Positions 18,778 through 27,431 of a stretch of 64,000 nt of DNA are shown here, piece after piece. Under the pieces are notes generated by a model, which was given only the letters and a program-made list of their open reading frames with translations, did no database searches and had not been told where the DNA came from. The translations under genes and the position numbers were made by a program. Every line of letters starts with the position of its first letter. Within the stretch, counting starts at the first letter, position 1. The stretch comes from Desulfosporosinus shakirovi (GTDB lineage Bacteria > Bacillota > Desulfitobacteriia > Desulfitobacteriales > Desulfitobacteriaceae): positions 62,001-126,000 of the forward strand of contig NZ_JAJDOO010000009.1 of the NCBI RefSeq assembly GCF_020595055.1, in the 5' to 3' direction.

Positions 18778-18978
18778 TCAAAAGTACTTTGAACTATTAG
18801 CCTGCTCGTGACAATTTGGACGACAATATTGACACCCATTGGCGCAACATGGGCCAAATAAACTTAGATTATCTTGTTGTACATTGCGCTCTTCATCACT
18901 GAATGACATTCTTGACCATGCTTCTGCGGAACTCATATCGTTCTGATGAGCTAAGGCTTCTTCTTGCAGAGTTTTCAT
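18778..18978 (-). CDS. small Cys-rich protein, unknown function
   Basis: A 66-residue protein. The N-terminal half is charged and helical; the C-terminal half holds five cysteines in CCANGCQYCRPNC, a compact set suited to bind a metal or cluster. AAGGAG lies about 13 bases before the ATG, and a strong terminator follows the gene, which together support a real one-gene unit. I recognise no family. Confidence 0.55.
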   Translation of the reverse strand: MKTLQEEALAHQNDMSSAEAWSRMSFSDEERNVQQDNLSLFGPCCANGCQYCRPNCHEQANSSKYF

Positions 18979-19117
18979 AGACTCAAAATCTCCTTTTCAC
19001 TAATCTAACATTTAACTTAGAATTGATCGAAGCTATCCATTTTATACTAACTAGTATATTAAGTAGGTAAATTAAAATTCTGAATTTTATTAAAAATATT
19101 ACTATATTCATAAAATA

Positions 19118-19870
19118 TCACTTTCTTAACCATTGATCAAGAGCAAATTTATTAGTTTCACGATTTAAGTCTGCCAAGCTGGTTGTCAAGGGTATCTCCT
19201 TTGGACAGGCACGTACACAATTTTGCGAATTGCCGCAATCAGCGATTCCACCTTCATCCAGCAAAGCCGCCAATCTTTCATGTTTATTCATTTCACCCGT
19301 AGGATGGGTATTAAATAAACGAACTTGAGAAATAGCAGACGGACCTATAAACTTAGAACGTGAGTTGACTTGTGGACAGGCTTCCATGCAGCAACCGCAG
19401 GTCATACACTTGGATAATTCATAGGCCCATTGTCGCTTGACTTCCGGCATCCTGGGGCCTGAGCCCAAATTATAAGTCCCGTCAATGGGTATCCAAGCAT
19501 GGACTGTTTTCAAGTGATCGAACATGATCTGCCGGTCAACCATTAGATCCCGTACTAAGGGAAATTTGGTTAAGGGTTCAAGAACAATCGGCTGTTTAAG
19601 TTGGTCTACCAGCGCCGAACACGCCTGCTTGCCCTGTCCGTTAATATTCATAGTACAAGCTCCGCAAACTTCCTCCAGACAGTTACATTCCCAAACCACC
19701 GGGGTCGTCTTTTTGCCCGAAGCGGTAACCGGGTTTTTCTGAATCTCCATTAAACAAGAAATTACATTCGACTTTTCACGATAGGCTATTTCGAACTCTT
19801 CCCAATGGAAGGGCTTATTCGGGCCGTCCTGGCGGCGTATTTTCAAACGTATAGTTTTTTGCTCAGCCAT
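19118..19870 (-). CDS. sdhB: succinate dehydrogenase/fumarate reductase iron-sulfur subunit
   Basis: Iron-sulfur subunit carrying electrons between the flavoprotein and the quinone site. The 250-residue protein has the [2Fe-2S] motif CNCLEEVCGAC...C (Cys62 to Cys84), then CMTCGCCMEACP and CGNSQNCVRACPKEIP for the [4Fe-4S] and [3Fe-4S] centres. It follows the flavoprotein gene by 12 bases in the order C-A-B, as in Bacillus. Direction of the reaction in the cell (fumarate reduction or succinate oxidation) cannot be read from sequence; the adjacent dicarboxylate transporter favours fumarate respiration. Confidence 0.94.
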   Translation of the reverse strand: MAEQKTIRLKIRRQDGPNKPFHWEEFEIAYREKSNVISCLMEIQKNPVTASGKKTTPVVWECNCLEEVCGACTMNINGQGKQACSALVDQLKQPIVLEPLTKFPLVRDLMVDRQIMFDHLKTVHAWIPIDGTYNLGSGPRMPEVKRQWAYELSKCMTCGCCMEACPQVNSRSKFIGPSAISQVRLFNTHPTGEMNKHERLAALLDEGGIADCGNSQNCVRACPKEIPLTTSLADLNRETNKFALDQWLRK

Positions 19871-19882
19871 CTTAAACCCCTC

Positions 19883-21622
19883 CTATTTATCAATATCGTA
19901 ACGACGGGCGCGCAACGGAATCAATGAGATATCAACTGGTTCATAACTTAGTTCCGGGCCGCTTGTTGTCCACGTAGCAATGGTTGTTTTCAACCAGTTC
20001 TTATCATCTCTTTCTGGATAATCCGGCTTATAGTGAGCCCCTCTGCTCTCATTACGGTTTAAAGCTCCTAAGGTTATGACTCTGGCTAATTCCAGCATGT
20101 TCCAAAGTTGGCGAATAAACGTTCCTTCCTGGGTTCCCCATTCGATGTTGTCGCTTCTTCCGATATTATGCCAACGTTTCATGAGACTCTGAAGCACAGC
20201 GTCGGTTTCAGCTAATTTATCGTTATAACGTACGACAGTCACGTTCAGAGTCATAATATCACCCAGTTCTTTATGAAGAAGATAAGGGTTTTCCGGCCCC
20301 TTCATAGCCTGTATCTCAGCCCATTGCTCAACTTGATGTTTCTTTTCTTTCTGAAAGGCCGGCTCATGAATGCTAGGAGTCTGGTTTTTATTATTGTTCT
20401 TAATATATTCCATCACCTTCGGACCGGCTACCATACCTCCGTAGATAGCAGAAAGTAATGAGTTAGCCCCCAGACGGTTTGCACCATGATACTGGTATTC
20501 ACATTCCCCAGCAGCAAAAAGTCCCGGAATATTTGTCATCTGGTCATAATCCACCCAAAGACCGCCCATAGAGTAGTGAACTGCCGGAAAAATACGCATA
20601 GGCACTTTCTTCGGATCATCCCCAACAAACTTCTCATAGATTTCCAGGATTCCACCCAATTTAAGTTGCAGACGGTGGGGATCAATGTGCGACAGATCCA
20701 GATAAACCATATTTTCGCCATTAATACCAAGTCCCTTGTCGAAGACCACTTCGTAAATGGCACGTGTCGCAATATCCCTTGGAACCAAATTTCCGTAAGC
20801 CGGAAACATTTCCTCGAGGAAATACCAGGGTTTCCCGTCTTTATAAGTCCATACGCGTCCACCTTCTCCCCGAGCAGATTCAGACATTAGCCTAAGCTTG
20901 TCATCACCCGGGATAGCAGTGGGGTGAATTTGGATAAACTCACCGTTGGCGTACTTCACTCCTTGTTGATATAATGCTGAAACTGCACTTCCGGTACAAA
21001 TTGTGGAATTTGTGCTTTTGCCAAAGACCGCCCCCGGGCCTCCGGTAGCAATGATCACGGCGTCAGAGGCAAATGATTCAATGCTCATATCTCGCAGATT
21101 TTGAGCAACGATCCCTTGGCAATCCCCTTCATCAAGCACAACCGAGAGTAATTCCCAGTGTTCGTATTTTTGAACTAATCCTCCAACCTCATAACGTCGA
21201 ACTTGCTCATCAAGGGCATAGAGAAGCTGCTGACCAGTTGTAGCCCCTGCAAAGGCTGTCCGACAAAACTTTGTTCCTCCAAAACGGCGAAAATCAAGAA
21301 GCCCCTCAGCCGTTCGACTAAACATCACTCCCATTCGGTCCATCAAATGGATAATCCCCGGCGCTTCATCGCACATGGCTTTTACGGGGGGTTGATTCGC
21401 GAGAAAGTCTCCTCCATAAATTGAATCATCAAAGTGGTTCCATGTAGAGTCTCCCTCTCCTTTGGTATTGACTGCTCCGTTAATTCCCCCTTGGGCACAA
21501 ACGGAATGCGACCGTTTGACAGGCACTAACGAAAATAGGTCAACGTGTGTACCGACCTCGGCCATCTTAATCGTGGCCATAAGTCCTGCTAAGCCGCCTC
21601 CCACTACGATGACTTTACTCAT
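19883..21622 (-). CDS. sdhA: succinate dehydrogenase/fumarate reductase flavoprotein subunit
   Basis: Catalytic FAD subunit interconverting fumarate and succinate. I start it at ATG 21622 (MSKVIVVGGGLAGL), with GGAGG about 10 bases upstream; an in-frame GTG 15 bases earlier would place the start on the ribosome site itself. The 579 residues have the dinucleotide motif GGGLAG, the covalent-FAD histidine in RSHSVCAQGGINGA, the catalytic-loop HPTAIPGDDKL and the ARGEGGRVW stretch, and the HYSMGGLWVD motif. The length and motifs fit the Bacillus/Wolinella type. Confidence 0.94.
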   Translation of the reverse strand: MSKVIVVGGGLAGLMATIKMAEVGTHVDLFSLVPVKRSHSVCAQGGINGAVNTKGEGDSTWNHFDDSIYGGDFLANQPPVKAMCDEAPGIIHLMDRMGVMFSRTAEGLLDFRRFGGTKFCRTAFAGATTGQQLLYALDEQVRRYEVGGLVQKYEHWELLSVVLDEGDCQGIVAQNLRDMSIESFASDAVIIATGGPGAVFGKSTNSTICTGSAVSALYQQGVKYANGEFIQIHPTAIPGDDKLRLMSESARGEGGRVWTYKDGKPWYFLEEMFPAYGNLVPRDIATRAIYEVVFDKGLGINGENMVYLDLSHIDPHRLQLKLGGILEIYEKFVGDDPKKVPMRIFPAVHYSMGGLWVDYDQMTNIPGLFAAGECEYQYHGANRLGANSLLSAIYGGMVAGPKVMEYIKNNNKNQTPSIHEPAFQKEKKHQVEQWAEIQAMKGPENPYLLHKELGDIMTLNVTVVRYNDKLAETDAVLQSLMKRWHNIGRSDNIEWGTQEGTFIRQLWNMLELARVITLGALNRNESRGAHYKPDYPERDDKNWLKTTIATWTTSGPELSYEPVDISLIPLRARRYDIDK

Positions 21623-21692
21623 CCCCTGACCCTCCACTCTTTCATGTCAATTTTGTGCAGATGATATTGATACCGGTGTAAGCAATTTGCTA

Positions 21693-22298
21693 TTATTTTA
21701 GAAAAGCAAAGATATCCGACATTCCAATTGCAGACAGGAGAACAAAAACGACTCCTAAGGTATATAACCAAACTTTCTGCGAATGCGGTCCGATGGTTAA
21801 ACCCCATGTAATCGCAAAAGCCCATAGACCGTTAGTGAAATGAAAGATTGAGAACAATACGCCCAAAAGGTAAAAGATCAATCCCAGAGGCTGACTCAAA
21901 AATTGTGACAAGGCTGAAAAATTTGCTTCGCCGAAACGCAAAAGATAAACATGTATAATTACAAAGACAAAAGTGTAAAGACCAGAAATTCTTTGGATAA
22001 TATAGAACCAATTTCGAGCGTATTTATAGCTTAAAATATTGACCTGCCCGGTATAGACCACCCATGTTCCATATATCGCATGCACGGAGATAGGTATAAA
22101 TATGACGACAAGTTCAATAATGAAAATTCCCGGGAAACTTTGCATGGTACTTATAATCAGGTCATACTGTTTTGCCCCCCCAAGAGCTGTTAAATTAAGA
22201 ATCAAGTGAAATGTCAGGAAGAATCCGATTGGCACCAAACCTAAAATCGAATGAACTCGTCTAACTAAAAAGTAGTAAGGGCTTTGTATCGTACTCAT
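21693..22298 (-). CDS. sdhC: succinate dehydrogenase/fumarate reductase cytochrome b subunit
   Basis: Membrane anchor with two b haems, of the single-subunit Bacillus b558 type. ATG at 22298 (MSTIQSPYYF) has AGAGGA 8 bases upstream; an ATG 27 bases earlier lacks a site. The 201 residues form five membrane segments with haem-ligand histidines in VRRVHSILGL, FFLTFHLILN, ISVHAIYG, VIIHVYLL and FHFTNGLWAF. It is the first gene of sdhCAB. Confidence 0.92.
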   Translation of the reverse strand: MSTIQSPYYFLVRRVHSILGLVPIGFFLTFHLILNLTALGGAKQYDLIISTMQSFPGIFIIELVVIFIPISVHAIYGTWVVYTGQVNILSYKYARNWFYIIQRISGLYTFVFVIIHVYLLRFGEANFSALSQFLSQPLGLIFYLLGVLFSIFHFTNGLWAFAITWGLTIGPHSQKVWLYTLGVVFVLLSAIGMSDIFAFLK

Positions 22299-22308
22299 AT
22301 TCTTAATC

Positions 22309-22505
22309 CTCTCTTCCGAACTCATTTGCCGAATAATTTAAATATTTTTCTGTAGCGTGAACATCTTTGTCTAATCCTCCATTTATGTTTTTGCTTCTAT
22401 GTCCGATAGCAATCTCCGTGCCAAATTCATCCACTGTTACCATAGCGCCCGTTCTATGACATTTTGAAGTTCACGAATATTGCCTGACGGCCTTAAGGAA
22501 AGCTT
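22309..22505 (-). pseudogene. remnant of a sigma-54-dependent activator
   Basis: Between dctM and sdhC the minus strand encodes PSGNIRELQNVIERALW and then a stop at 22437. This matches the (W)PGNxRELxNxIERA motif at the end of the AAA+ domain of NtrC-type activators, with Ser in place of the usual Trp/Pro neighbour. A second short frame (MVTVDEFGTEIAIG...) follows to about 22309. No other part of such a gene is present. It looks like a decayed leftover joined directly to the end of dctM. Confidence 0.55.
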
Positions 22506-23785
22506 TAATCCATTAATACCCGAGGGATATAGAGCGACAGCTCGGGGAAAATAACAAACAGGATCATCGCGGCAATCATCAAAACTATAAAAGGAATGAC
22601 CCCTCTAACAACTTCTCCTAAAGGTTCCCTTGCCATTGAACTGACAACGAATAGATTTAAGCCTACTGGCGGAGTGATCATCGCCAATTCCATATTCACA
22701 GTCATGACAATCGCAAAATGAATCGGATCAATGCCTAATTGCTTAATAATCGGTAATAAGATCGGCAACGTAATTAAGATAACCGATACTGCTTCTAAAA
22801 AAGTGCCCATTACAAAGAAAACCAGTTGAGTGACCATAAAAAACAAGAAAATATTTAGATTCGCATCACTTATCCAATCAGCGACTTTATTAGGTATTTG
22901 ATTATTTGTTAAATAGAGTGCAAAGACTAAAGCTGCAGCGATAATCAGAAAGATCATCGAAGATGTATTGATTGTTTCCCTTAGAATCCCACGAATGTCT
23001 TTAAAGTGAAGTTCTCGATAAATGAAGATGGAAACAACCAGAGTATAAAAGACGGCAATCACCGCTGCTTCGGTCGGGGTACAAATCCCCGAGTATATGC
23101 TTCCTAAAATAACCACAGGCAACAGGGCCGCAGGTATGGCCTTTAGCGAGGCCTTCCACCGTTCAGACCAAGTGTATTTTTTTCCATGCCCATAGTTGTG
23201 CTTTTTAGCATAGATTATGGCAGAAAACACCAAGATGTTTCCTAAAATCAAACCAGGTATTACTCCGGCCATAAACAACTTTCCAATTGATTCATCTGCA
23301 GTGACACCATAGACAATCAAAGGTATGCTGGGCGGAAGCAATATACCAAGAGTCCCGGCTGCTGCAATCAGTCCCATTGCATAGCGTTTTGGATAACCGC
23401 CTGCCACCATAGCCGGAAGCATTATAGCCCCGATGGCTGCCGCAGTCGCTGGACTGGATCCTGATATGGCTGCAAAAATCATGCAAGCCAAAATAGTAAC
23501 TACGGATAAACCCCCGGGTAAATGCCCAATCCAAGACCGCAAACTCTCAATTAAATATTTTGAGACTCCCCCGCGAGACATCAAAACTCCGGCTAAAATA
23601 TAGCCCGGTATCGCCATTAAAGTCGCCGAATTCAATCCGGCGAACATCCGTTGAGGAATCATCATTAAATTAAAGGTTTCCGTAGTGACAATAAGCGCAA
23701 TTGTGGACATTGCCAAGCTTATGGCAATAGGAACGTTCAACAAGAAGAAAACAACGAAAAGTATAAACAATAACGCTACTAACAT
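22505..23785 (-). CDS. dctM: TRAP transporter large permease DctM
   Basis: Large membrane subunit of a tripartite ATP-independent periplasmic transporter, which drives uptake of an organic acid with the sodium or proton gradient. The start ATG at 23785 (MLVALLFILFVVF) has AAAGGA about 10 bases upstream; a longer frame overlapping dctQ is spurious. The 426 residues have some twelve hydrophobic segments and motifs GSSPATAAAIG, PPSIPLIVYG and ITPPVGLNLFV of the family. It lies 4 bases after dctQ. Confidence 0.93.
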   Translation of the reverse strand: MLVALLFILFVVFFLLNVPIAISLAMSTIALIVTTETFNLMMIPQRMFAGLNSATLMAIPGYILAGVLMSRGGVSKYLIESLRSWIGHLPGGLSVVTILACMIFAAISGSSPATAAAIGAIMLPAMVAGGYPKRYAMGLIAAAGTLGILLPPSIPLIVYGVTADESIGKLFMAGVIPGLILGNILVFSAIIYAKKHNYGHGKKYTWSERWKASLKAIPAALLPVVILGSIYSGICTPTEAAVIAVFYTLVVSIFIYRELHFKDIRGILRETINTSSMIFLIIAAALVFALYLTNNQIPNKVADWISDANLNIFLFFMVTQLVFFVMGTFLEAVSVILITLPILLPIIKQLGIDPIHFAIVMTVNMELAMITPPVGLNLFVVSSMAREPLGEVVRGVIPFIVLMIAAMILFVIFPELSLYIPRVLMD

Positions 23786-23789
23786 TTTA

Positions 23790-24290
23790 TTACATCCTTT
23801 CCGCCACTTTACCGGTCCCGCCAGTATTACGTGCAGCTTCATAGAGTTTGATTACAAAGCGAAACGTTAAAAGCGCTCCAGTCAGCGGAAGAATACTGTA
23901 AACCATATACAGAGGAATTCCTACGTCTGTAGACACTTGCCCTGTATTGTGGGTGAACGAGACCAATTTATAGCCATAATAACCCAAGAAAAGACTGAAC
24001 ATGATTCCAACCGTATGGGCAAACAAAGTTACAAAGTGCTGCACTCTTTTCGACAAGACATTAAATAACATATCTACCTTGATGTGATGATCATTACGCA
24101 AGGCGACACTGGTGCCAATTAACGTCCCCCAGATAATTGTGTATTGAGAAATCTCATCAACCCAAGAACGGGCATCATTAAACACATAACGCATGATAAC
24201 CCCGTAGAAAATCATCGTAACACCAACCAAAAGCAGTCCCCCAGAAACGATGTCCTCCAGAAATTCAAAGACTCGCCAAAACTTTCTCAT
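23790..24290 (-). CDS. dctQ: TRAP transporter small permease DctQ
   Basis: Small membrane subunit, 166 residues with four hydrophobic segments and the family motif YGVIMRYVFN...WVDEISQY. It pairs with DctM. It is separated from dctP by about 100 bases containing a terminator hairpin, so the two permease genes should be made in smaller amounts than the binding protein. Confidence 0.92.
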   Translation of the reverse strand: MRKFWRVFEFLEDIVSGGLLLVGVTMIFYGVIMRYVFNDARSWVDEISQYTIIWGTLIGTSVALRNDHHIKVDMLFNVLSKRVQHFVTLFAHTVGIMFSLFLGYYGYKLVSFTHNTGQVSTDVGIPLYMVYSILPLTGALLTFRFVIKLYEAARNTGGTGKVAERM

Positions 24291-24340
24291 TCATTTCACC
24301 TCAAATCTTATGGGATCACACGGGATAACTTTTGATAAAA

Positions 24341-24363
24341 AGGGTTCTCCCAAGAAGAACCCT
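24341..24363 (-). terminator. intercistronic terminator between dctP and dctQ
   Basis: Perfect stem AGGGTTCT/AGAACCCT with a 7-base loop, followed on the minus strand by TTTTTATC. It lies just after the dctP stop and before dctQ on the same strand, so it should be a partial terminator that sets the ratio of binding protein to permease. Confidence 0.75.
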
Positions 24364-24395
24364 CTTTATCTCTTTAGAATTGGAAGAGACTTGAC

Positions 24396-25430
24396 TTATT
24401 TCTGTCCGGCATTAATGGCAGCATCGATTAACTCTTTGCTGAGGACACTTTCAAATTGGGCATAAACCGGTTTCATAGTTTCTTGGAAAACTCCCAGTTG
24501 AGCAGGAGTTAGCTCTGTGAACTGCATTTTCCCGCTATTTTTTAAGTTATCCATACTTTTTTTATCAAGAAGTTCTGCTTGTTCAACTGCAAATTTAGTT
24601 GCTTCAGCCATAGAATCATCTAATGCTTTGCGGATGTCCGGCTCTAGTCCTGACCAAAAACTCTTATTGACAATGATCATATAATCGAGCCGACCATGAT
24701 TTGTGACTGTAAGATACTTTTGAATTTCTTGGTATTTCTGAGTATCAATGTTATTAAAGGTATTCTCTTGTCCGTCCACCGTGCCTTGTTGCAGGGCAGC
24801 ATAGGTTTCACCAAAAGCAATGGTCGCAGAACCGGCTCCCAAGGATTTAAACTGAGCTTCCAAAACTTTTCCTGCTTGAGTTCTGAACTTTAAACCTTTA
24901 AAATCTTCCGGGCTTACTAACGGACGCTTATTATTGGTAAATTGCTTAAATCCATTCGGCCAGACAGCTAACCCTTGCAGATTATATTTATCTAAGGAAT
25001 TCATGAGTCCTTTCATTTGATCTGAAGCAAAGAATTTATAGACAGCTTCATTATTTGGGAATAAGAACGGAAGATCAGTATATTGGAATTTGGGGTTCAA
25101 CCCGACTAATTTTGTTACTGATGGTGCAATGATTTGCACATTACCTGACTGAGCTGCCTCCAATTCCTCCTTATCTCCATAGAGCTGAGATGAGGGATAT
25201 ACTTCGACTACTACTTTTCCATTGGTTTTTTGTTCTGCTAACTCCTTAAACTTTAAAGCTGCCTGCCCCTTTGGGGTATCGGGAGTCACAACATGAGCAA
25301 ATTTAACGATGATCGGTTTCACTTCTTTATCCCCACCGGTAGCTGCAGGTTTTCCTCCGCATCCAACTAAAGAAAGTGTTAAGACTAGCACAGTGCTCAA
25401 CGCTAAAGCCATTGGTTTTTTTCTAAACAT
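24396..25430 (-). CDS. dctP: TRAP transporter substrate-binding protein DctP
   Basis: Extracytoplasmic binding protein, anchored as a lipoprotein. The 344 residues begin with a signal peptide ending in the lipobox LVGC (Cys24). The mature part has the DctP-family stretches KFAHVVTPDTPKGQAALKFKEL, the substrate-carboxylate Arg region LKFRTQAGKVLEAQ, and FGETYAALQQGTVDGQENTFNNI. The QGTVDGQE motif is typical of binding proteins for C4-dicarboxylates and related acids. Confidence 0.92.
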   Translation of the reverse strand: MFRKKPMALALSTVLVLTLSLVGCGGKPAATGGDKEVKPIIVKFAHVVTPDTPKGQAALKFKELAEQKTNGKVVVEVYPSSQLYGDKEELEAAQSGNVQIIAPSVTKLVGLNPKFQYTDLPFLFPNNEAVYKFFASDQMKGLMNSLDKYNLQGLAVWPNGFKQFTNNKRPLVSPEDFKGLKFRTQAGKVLEAQFKSLGAGSATIAFGETYAALQQGTVDGQENTFNNIDTQKYQEIQKYLTVTNHGRLDYMIIVNKSFWSGLEPDIRKALDDSMAEATKFAVEQAELLDKKSMDNLKNSGKMQFTELTPAQLGVFQETMKPVYAQFESVLSKELIDAAINAGQK

Positions 25431-25534
25431 TTCTCTCCCCCTCTTATTTTATTCATACACCCATTAACCGAATTTCTATTGTTCCCTTCCCAGCCTCACC
25501 CCCCAATCTCATTTTAAAACTGTTTTCTTTTGGT

Positions 25535-26563
25535 TCACTCCATTTCTTCGCTCCATTTCTTCACTTCGTTAAGAAACTCCGACCCATTTTCCTTTTCAAA
25601 CTTGGTATACACAGAGGAGAAGTCTTTTCTCCAAATCATTTTTTCTTGAGGAGTTAAAGAGTAGATATTGATCACTTTCGCTTTTTTAATTTCCTCTAAT
25701 TGTTCTTGATCTAATTCTTTCGCAGTCTCTCTTTCCCATAGTGTTACTTCTGACATTGTTTTCTCTATAAGTTCACGTGCTTGACTTGGCAGTTGATCCC
25801 AAAAATCCGCATTTACAATTACGGCGTACCCCATAAAACCATGTTGACTGAGGGTTAAATATTTCTGAACTTCGCTGAATTTTTTTGTATAAATATTGGA
25901 AACAGTATTTTCTTGACCTTCCACGCTGCCTTCTCTTAAGGCCTCATAGACATCATTGAAGGGAAGAATTGTGGCATTTGCTCCAAAATTTAAAAATTGT
26001 TCCTGCAAAATCCCCGGAGACATGACTCTAAACCTTAAGCCTTTTAAATCACTAAGTTTGATAATTGGATGAATGTTATTCGTTAGATGTTTAAAGCCGT
26101 TATCCCACATGGCCAGCCCCCGCATATTTTTCTCCTCTAACTGCTCAAGTAAGGTTTTTCCCAAGGGACCGTCCATTATTTGATGAACACTTTCAAGATC
26201 AGAAAACAAATAGGGAAGATCCCATATCTGCCACTGCGGAAATAGTTGGGACATCTTAGAGGTGGCTGGAGCAATCATTTGTACATCGCCCCTACTTAAA
26301 GCCTCGAATTCTTCGCCATCTTTAAATAATTGGGAGTTCGGAAAAACTTGAACTTCAATGGAACCCCGTGACCGTTCCTCTATTAGCTGGGCAAAGCGTA
26401 TGGCGGCCAGTCCCTTAGGCGTATTTTCCTCAACAACATGAGAGAACTTAATGACTATTTTTTCTTCCTTATTGACTTGCTGCCCATCTATAACCCTATT
26501 ACTGCAACCCGATAATCCCAGAAAAAGGATCATCATTAAACAAATCCCGCTCTTCCTACCCAT
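25535..26563 (-). CDS. second TRAP substrate-binding protein (DctP-like)
   Basis: A second DctP-family lipoprotein, 342 residues from ATG at 26563; an earlier in-frame GTG lies on the ribosome site. Its lipobox is LSGC. It keeps KFSHVVEENTPKGLAAIRFAQL, LRFRVMSPGILQEQ and LREGSVEGQENTVSNI, so it is a clear paralogue of the next gene but well diverged. It has no permease of its own here. It may deliver a different substrate to the same DctQM or act as a sensor for the kinase encoded upstream. Confidence 0.9.
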   Translation of the reverse strand: MGRKSGICLMMILFLGLSGCSNRVIDGQQVNKEEKIVIKFSHVVEENTPKGLAAIRFAQLIEERSRGSIEVQVFPNSQLFKDGEEFEALSRGDVQMIAPATSKMSQLFPQWQIWDLPYLFSDLESVHQIMDGPLGKTLLEQLEEKNMRGLAMWDNGFKHLTNNIHPIIKLSDLKGLRFRVMSPGILQEQFLNFGANATILPFNDVYEALREGSVEGQENTVSNIYTKKFSEVQKYLTLSQHGFMGYAVIVNADFWDQLPSQARELIEKTMSEVTLWERETAKELDQEQLEEIKKAKVINIYSLTPQEKMIWRKDFSSVYTKFEKENGSEFLNEVKKWSEEME

Positions 26564-26688
26564 ATGGTACGATCCCTTCACATGTATTAGTTTGAATGTT
26601 TTTAGTTTATTTTATATTCCGATAATTCTCAATACTTTAGGTCCTTTTGATATTTATGGTCTTATTGGTCAAAATAATAAAATTGTAC

Positions 26689-27384
26689 CTAAAATACAAT
26701 TTTATATTTGTTGATAGGTCTGCCTACCGACCCATATTGAGTTTCCAGTATAACTCTCTCATTCTTTTCCAGATACTCTAAATACCTGCGTGCTGTAACT
26801 CGCGCCAACCCAACCCCTTCAGCCACTACCTCTGCCGACAGCCCTACACGGCTCTCTTTAAGAAAGTTATAAACTTGTTGTAGGGTGATTTCTCTCAATC
26901 CCTTTGGTAATTCCCCCCTAATCCGATTAGATGGATTTTCTCGACTAGGGAGAATTTTAATCAATCTGTCCAGATCCTCTTGATTCATTTCTCCGCGATT
27001 TCTAAATTGCTCCGAGTAAGTCCGGTAATTGTTTAAGGCTGTATTGATCCGTTCAAATTTAAAGGGTTTTATAATATAGTCCACAACCCCAAAACGCAAG
27101 CCTGCTTGAACTGTTGCAACATCTTGAGCTGCAGTGATTAGGATAATATCTGTGGGAATCCCTTGACGCCGTATCTCTCGAAGAATCTGAATTCCATTGA
27201 AGTCAGGCAGGTAAATATCTAAAATCACTAAGCGAGGCCGCAGCTCTTGAATAATTTCCAGGGCTCGCTTCCCTGTTTTAGCTTTACCACAAACTCGAAA
27301 TCCACCGATTCTTTTAATAAATCCTTCATTGACCTCCATTACCATGGGATCATCTTCAACTAAGACTAAGTCAATAGGATTCAT
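26689..27384 (-). CDS. CitB/DcuR-family response regulator
   Basis: Regulator of the DcuR/CitB/MalR class. ATG at 27384 (MNPIDLVLVEDDPMV) has AGGAGGGTG upstream; a longer frame overlaps the kinase and is unlikely. The 231 residues have a receiver domain with acidic pair, phosphoacceptor Asp in LVILDIYLPDFNG, and Lys in VDYIIKPF. The C-terminal half has an HTH of the citrate/dicarboxylate class (VGLARVTARRYLEYL, GRPINKYKI). It should switch on the TRAP genes next to it. Confidence 0.92.
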   Translation of the reverse strand: MNPIDLVLVEDDPMVMEVNEGFIKRIGGFRVCGKAKTGKRALEIIQELRPRLVILDIYLPDFNGIQILREIRRQGIPTDIILITAAQDVATVQAGLRFGVVDYIIKPFKFERINTALNNYRTYSEQFRNRGEMNQEDLDRLIKILPSRENPSNRIRGELPKGLREITLQQVYNFLKESRVGLSAEVVAEGVGLARVTARRYLEYLEKNERVILETQYGSVGRPINKYKIVF

Positions 27385-27431
27385 TTTTGTCACCCTCCTA
27401 ACGAACTTCAAATTAAGTGTTCCAACAGTCA

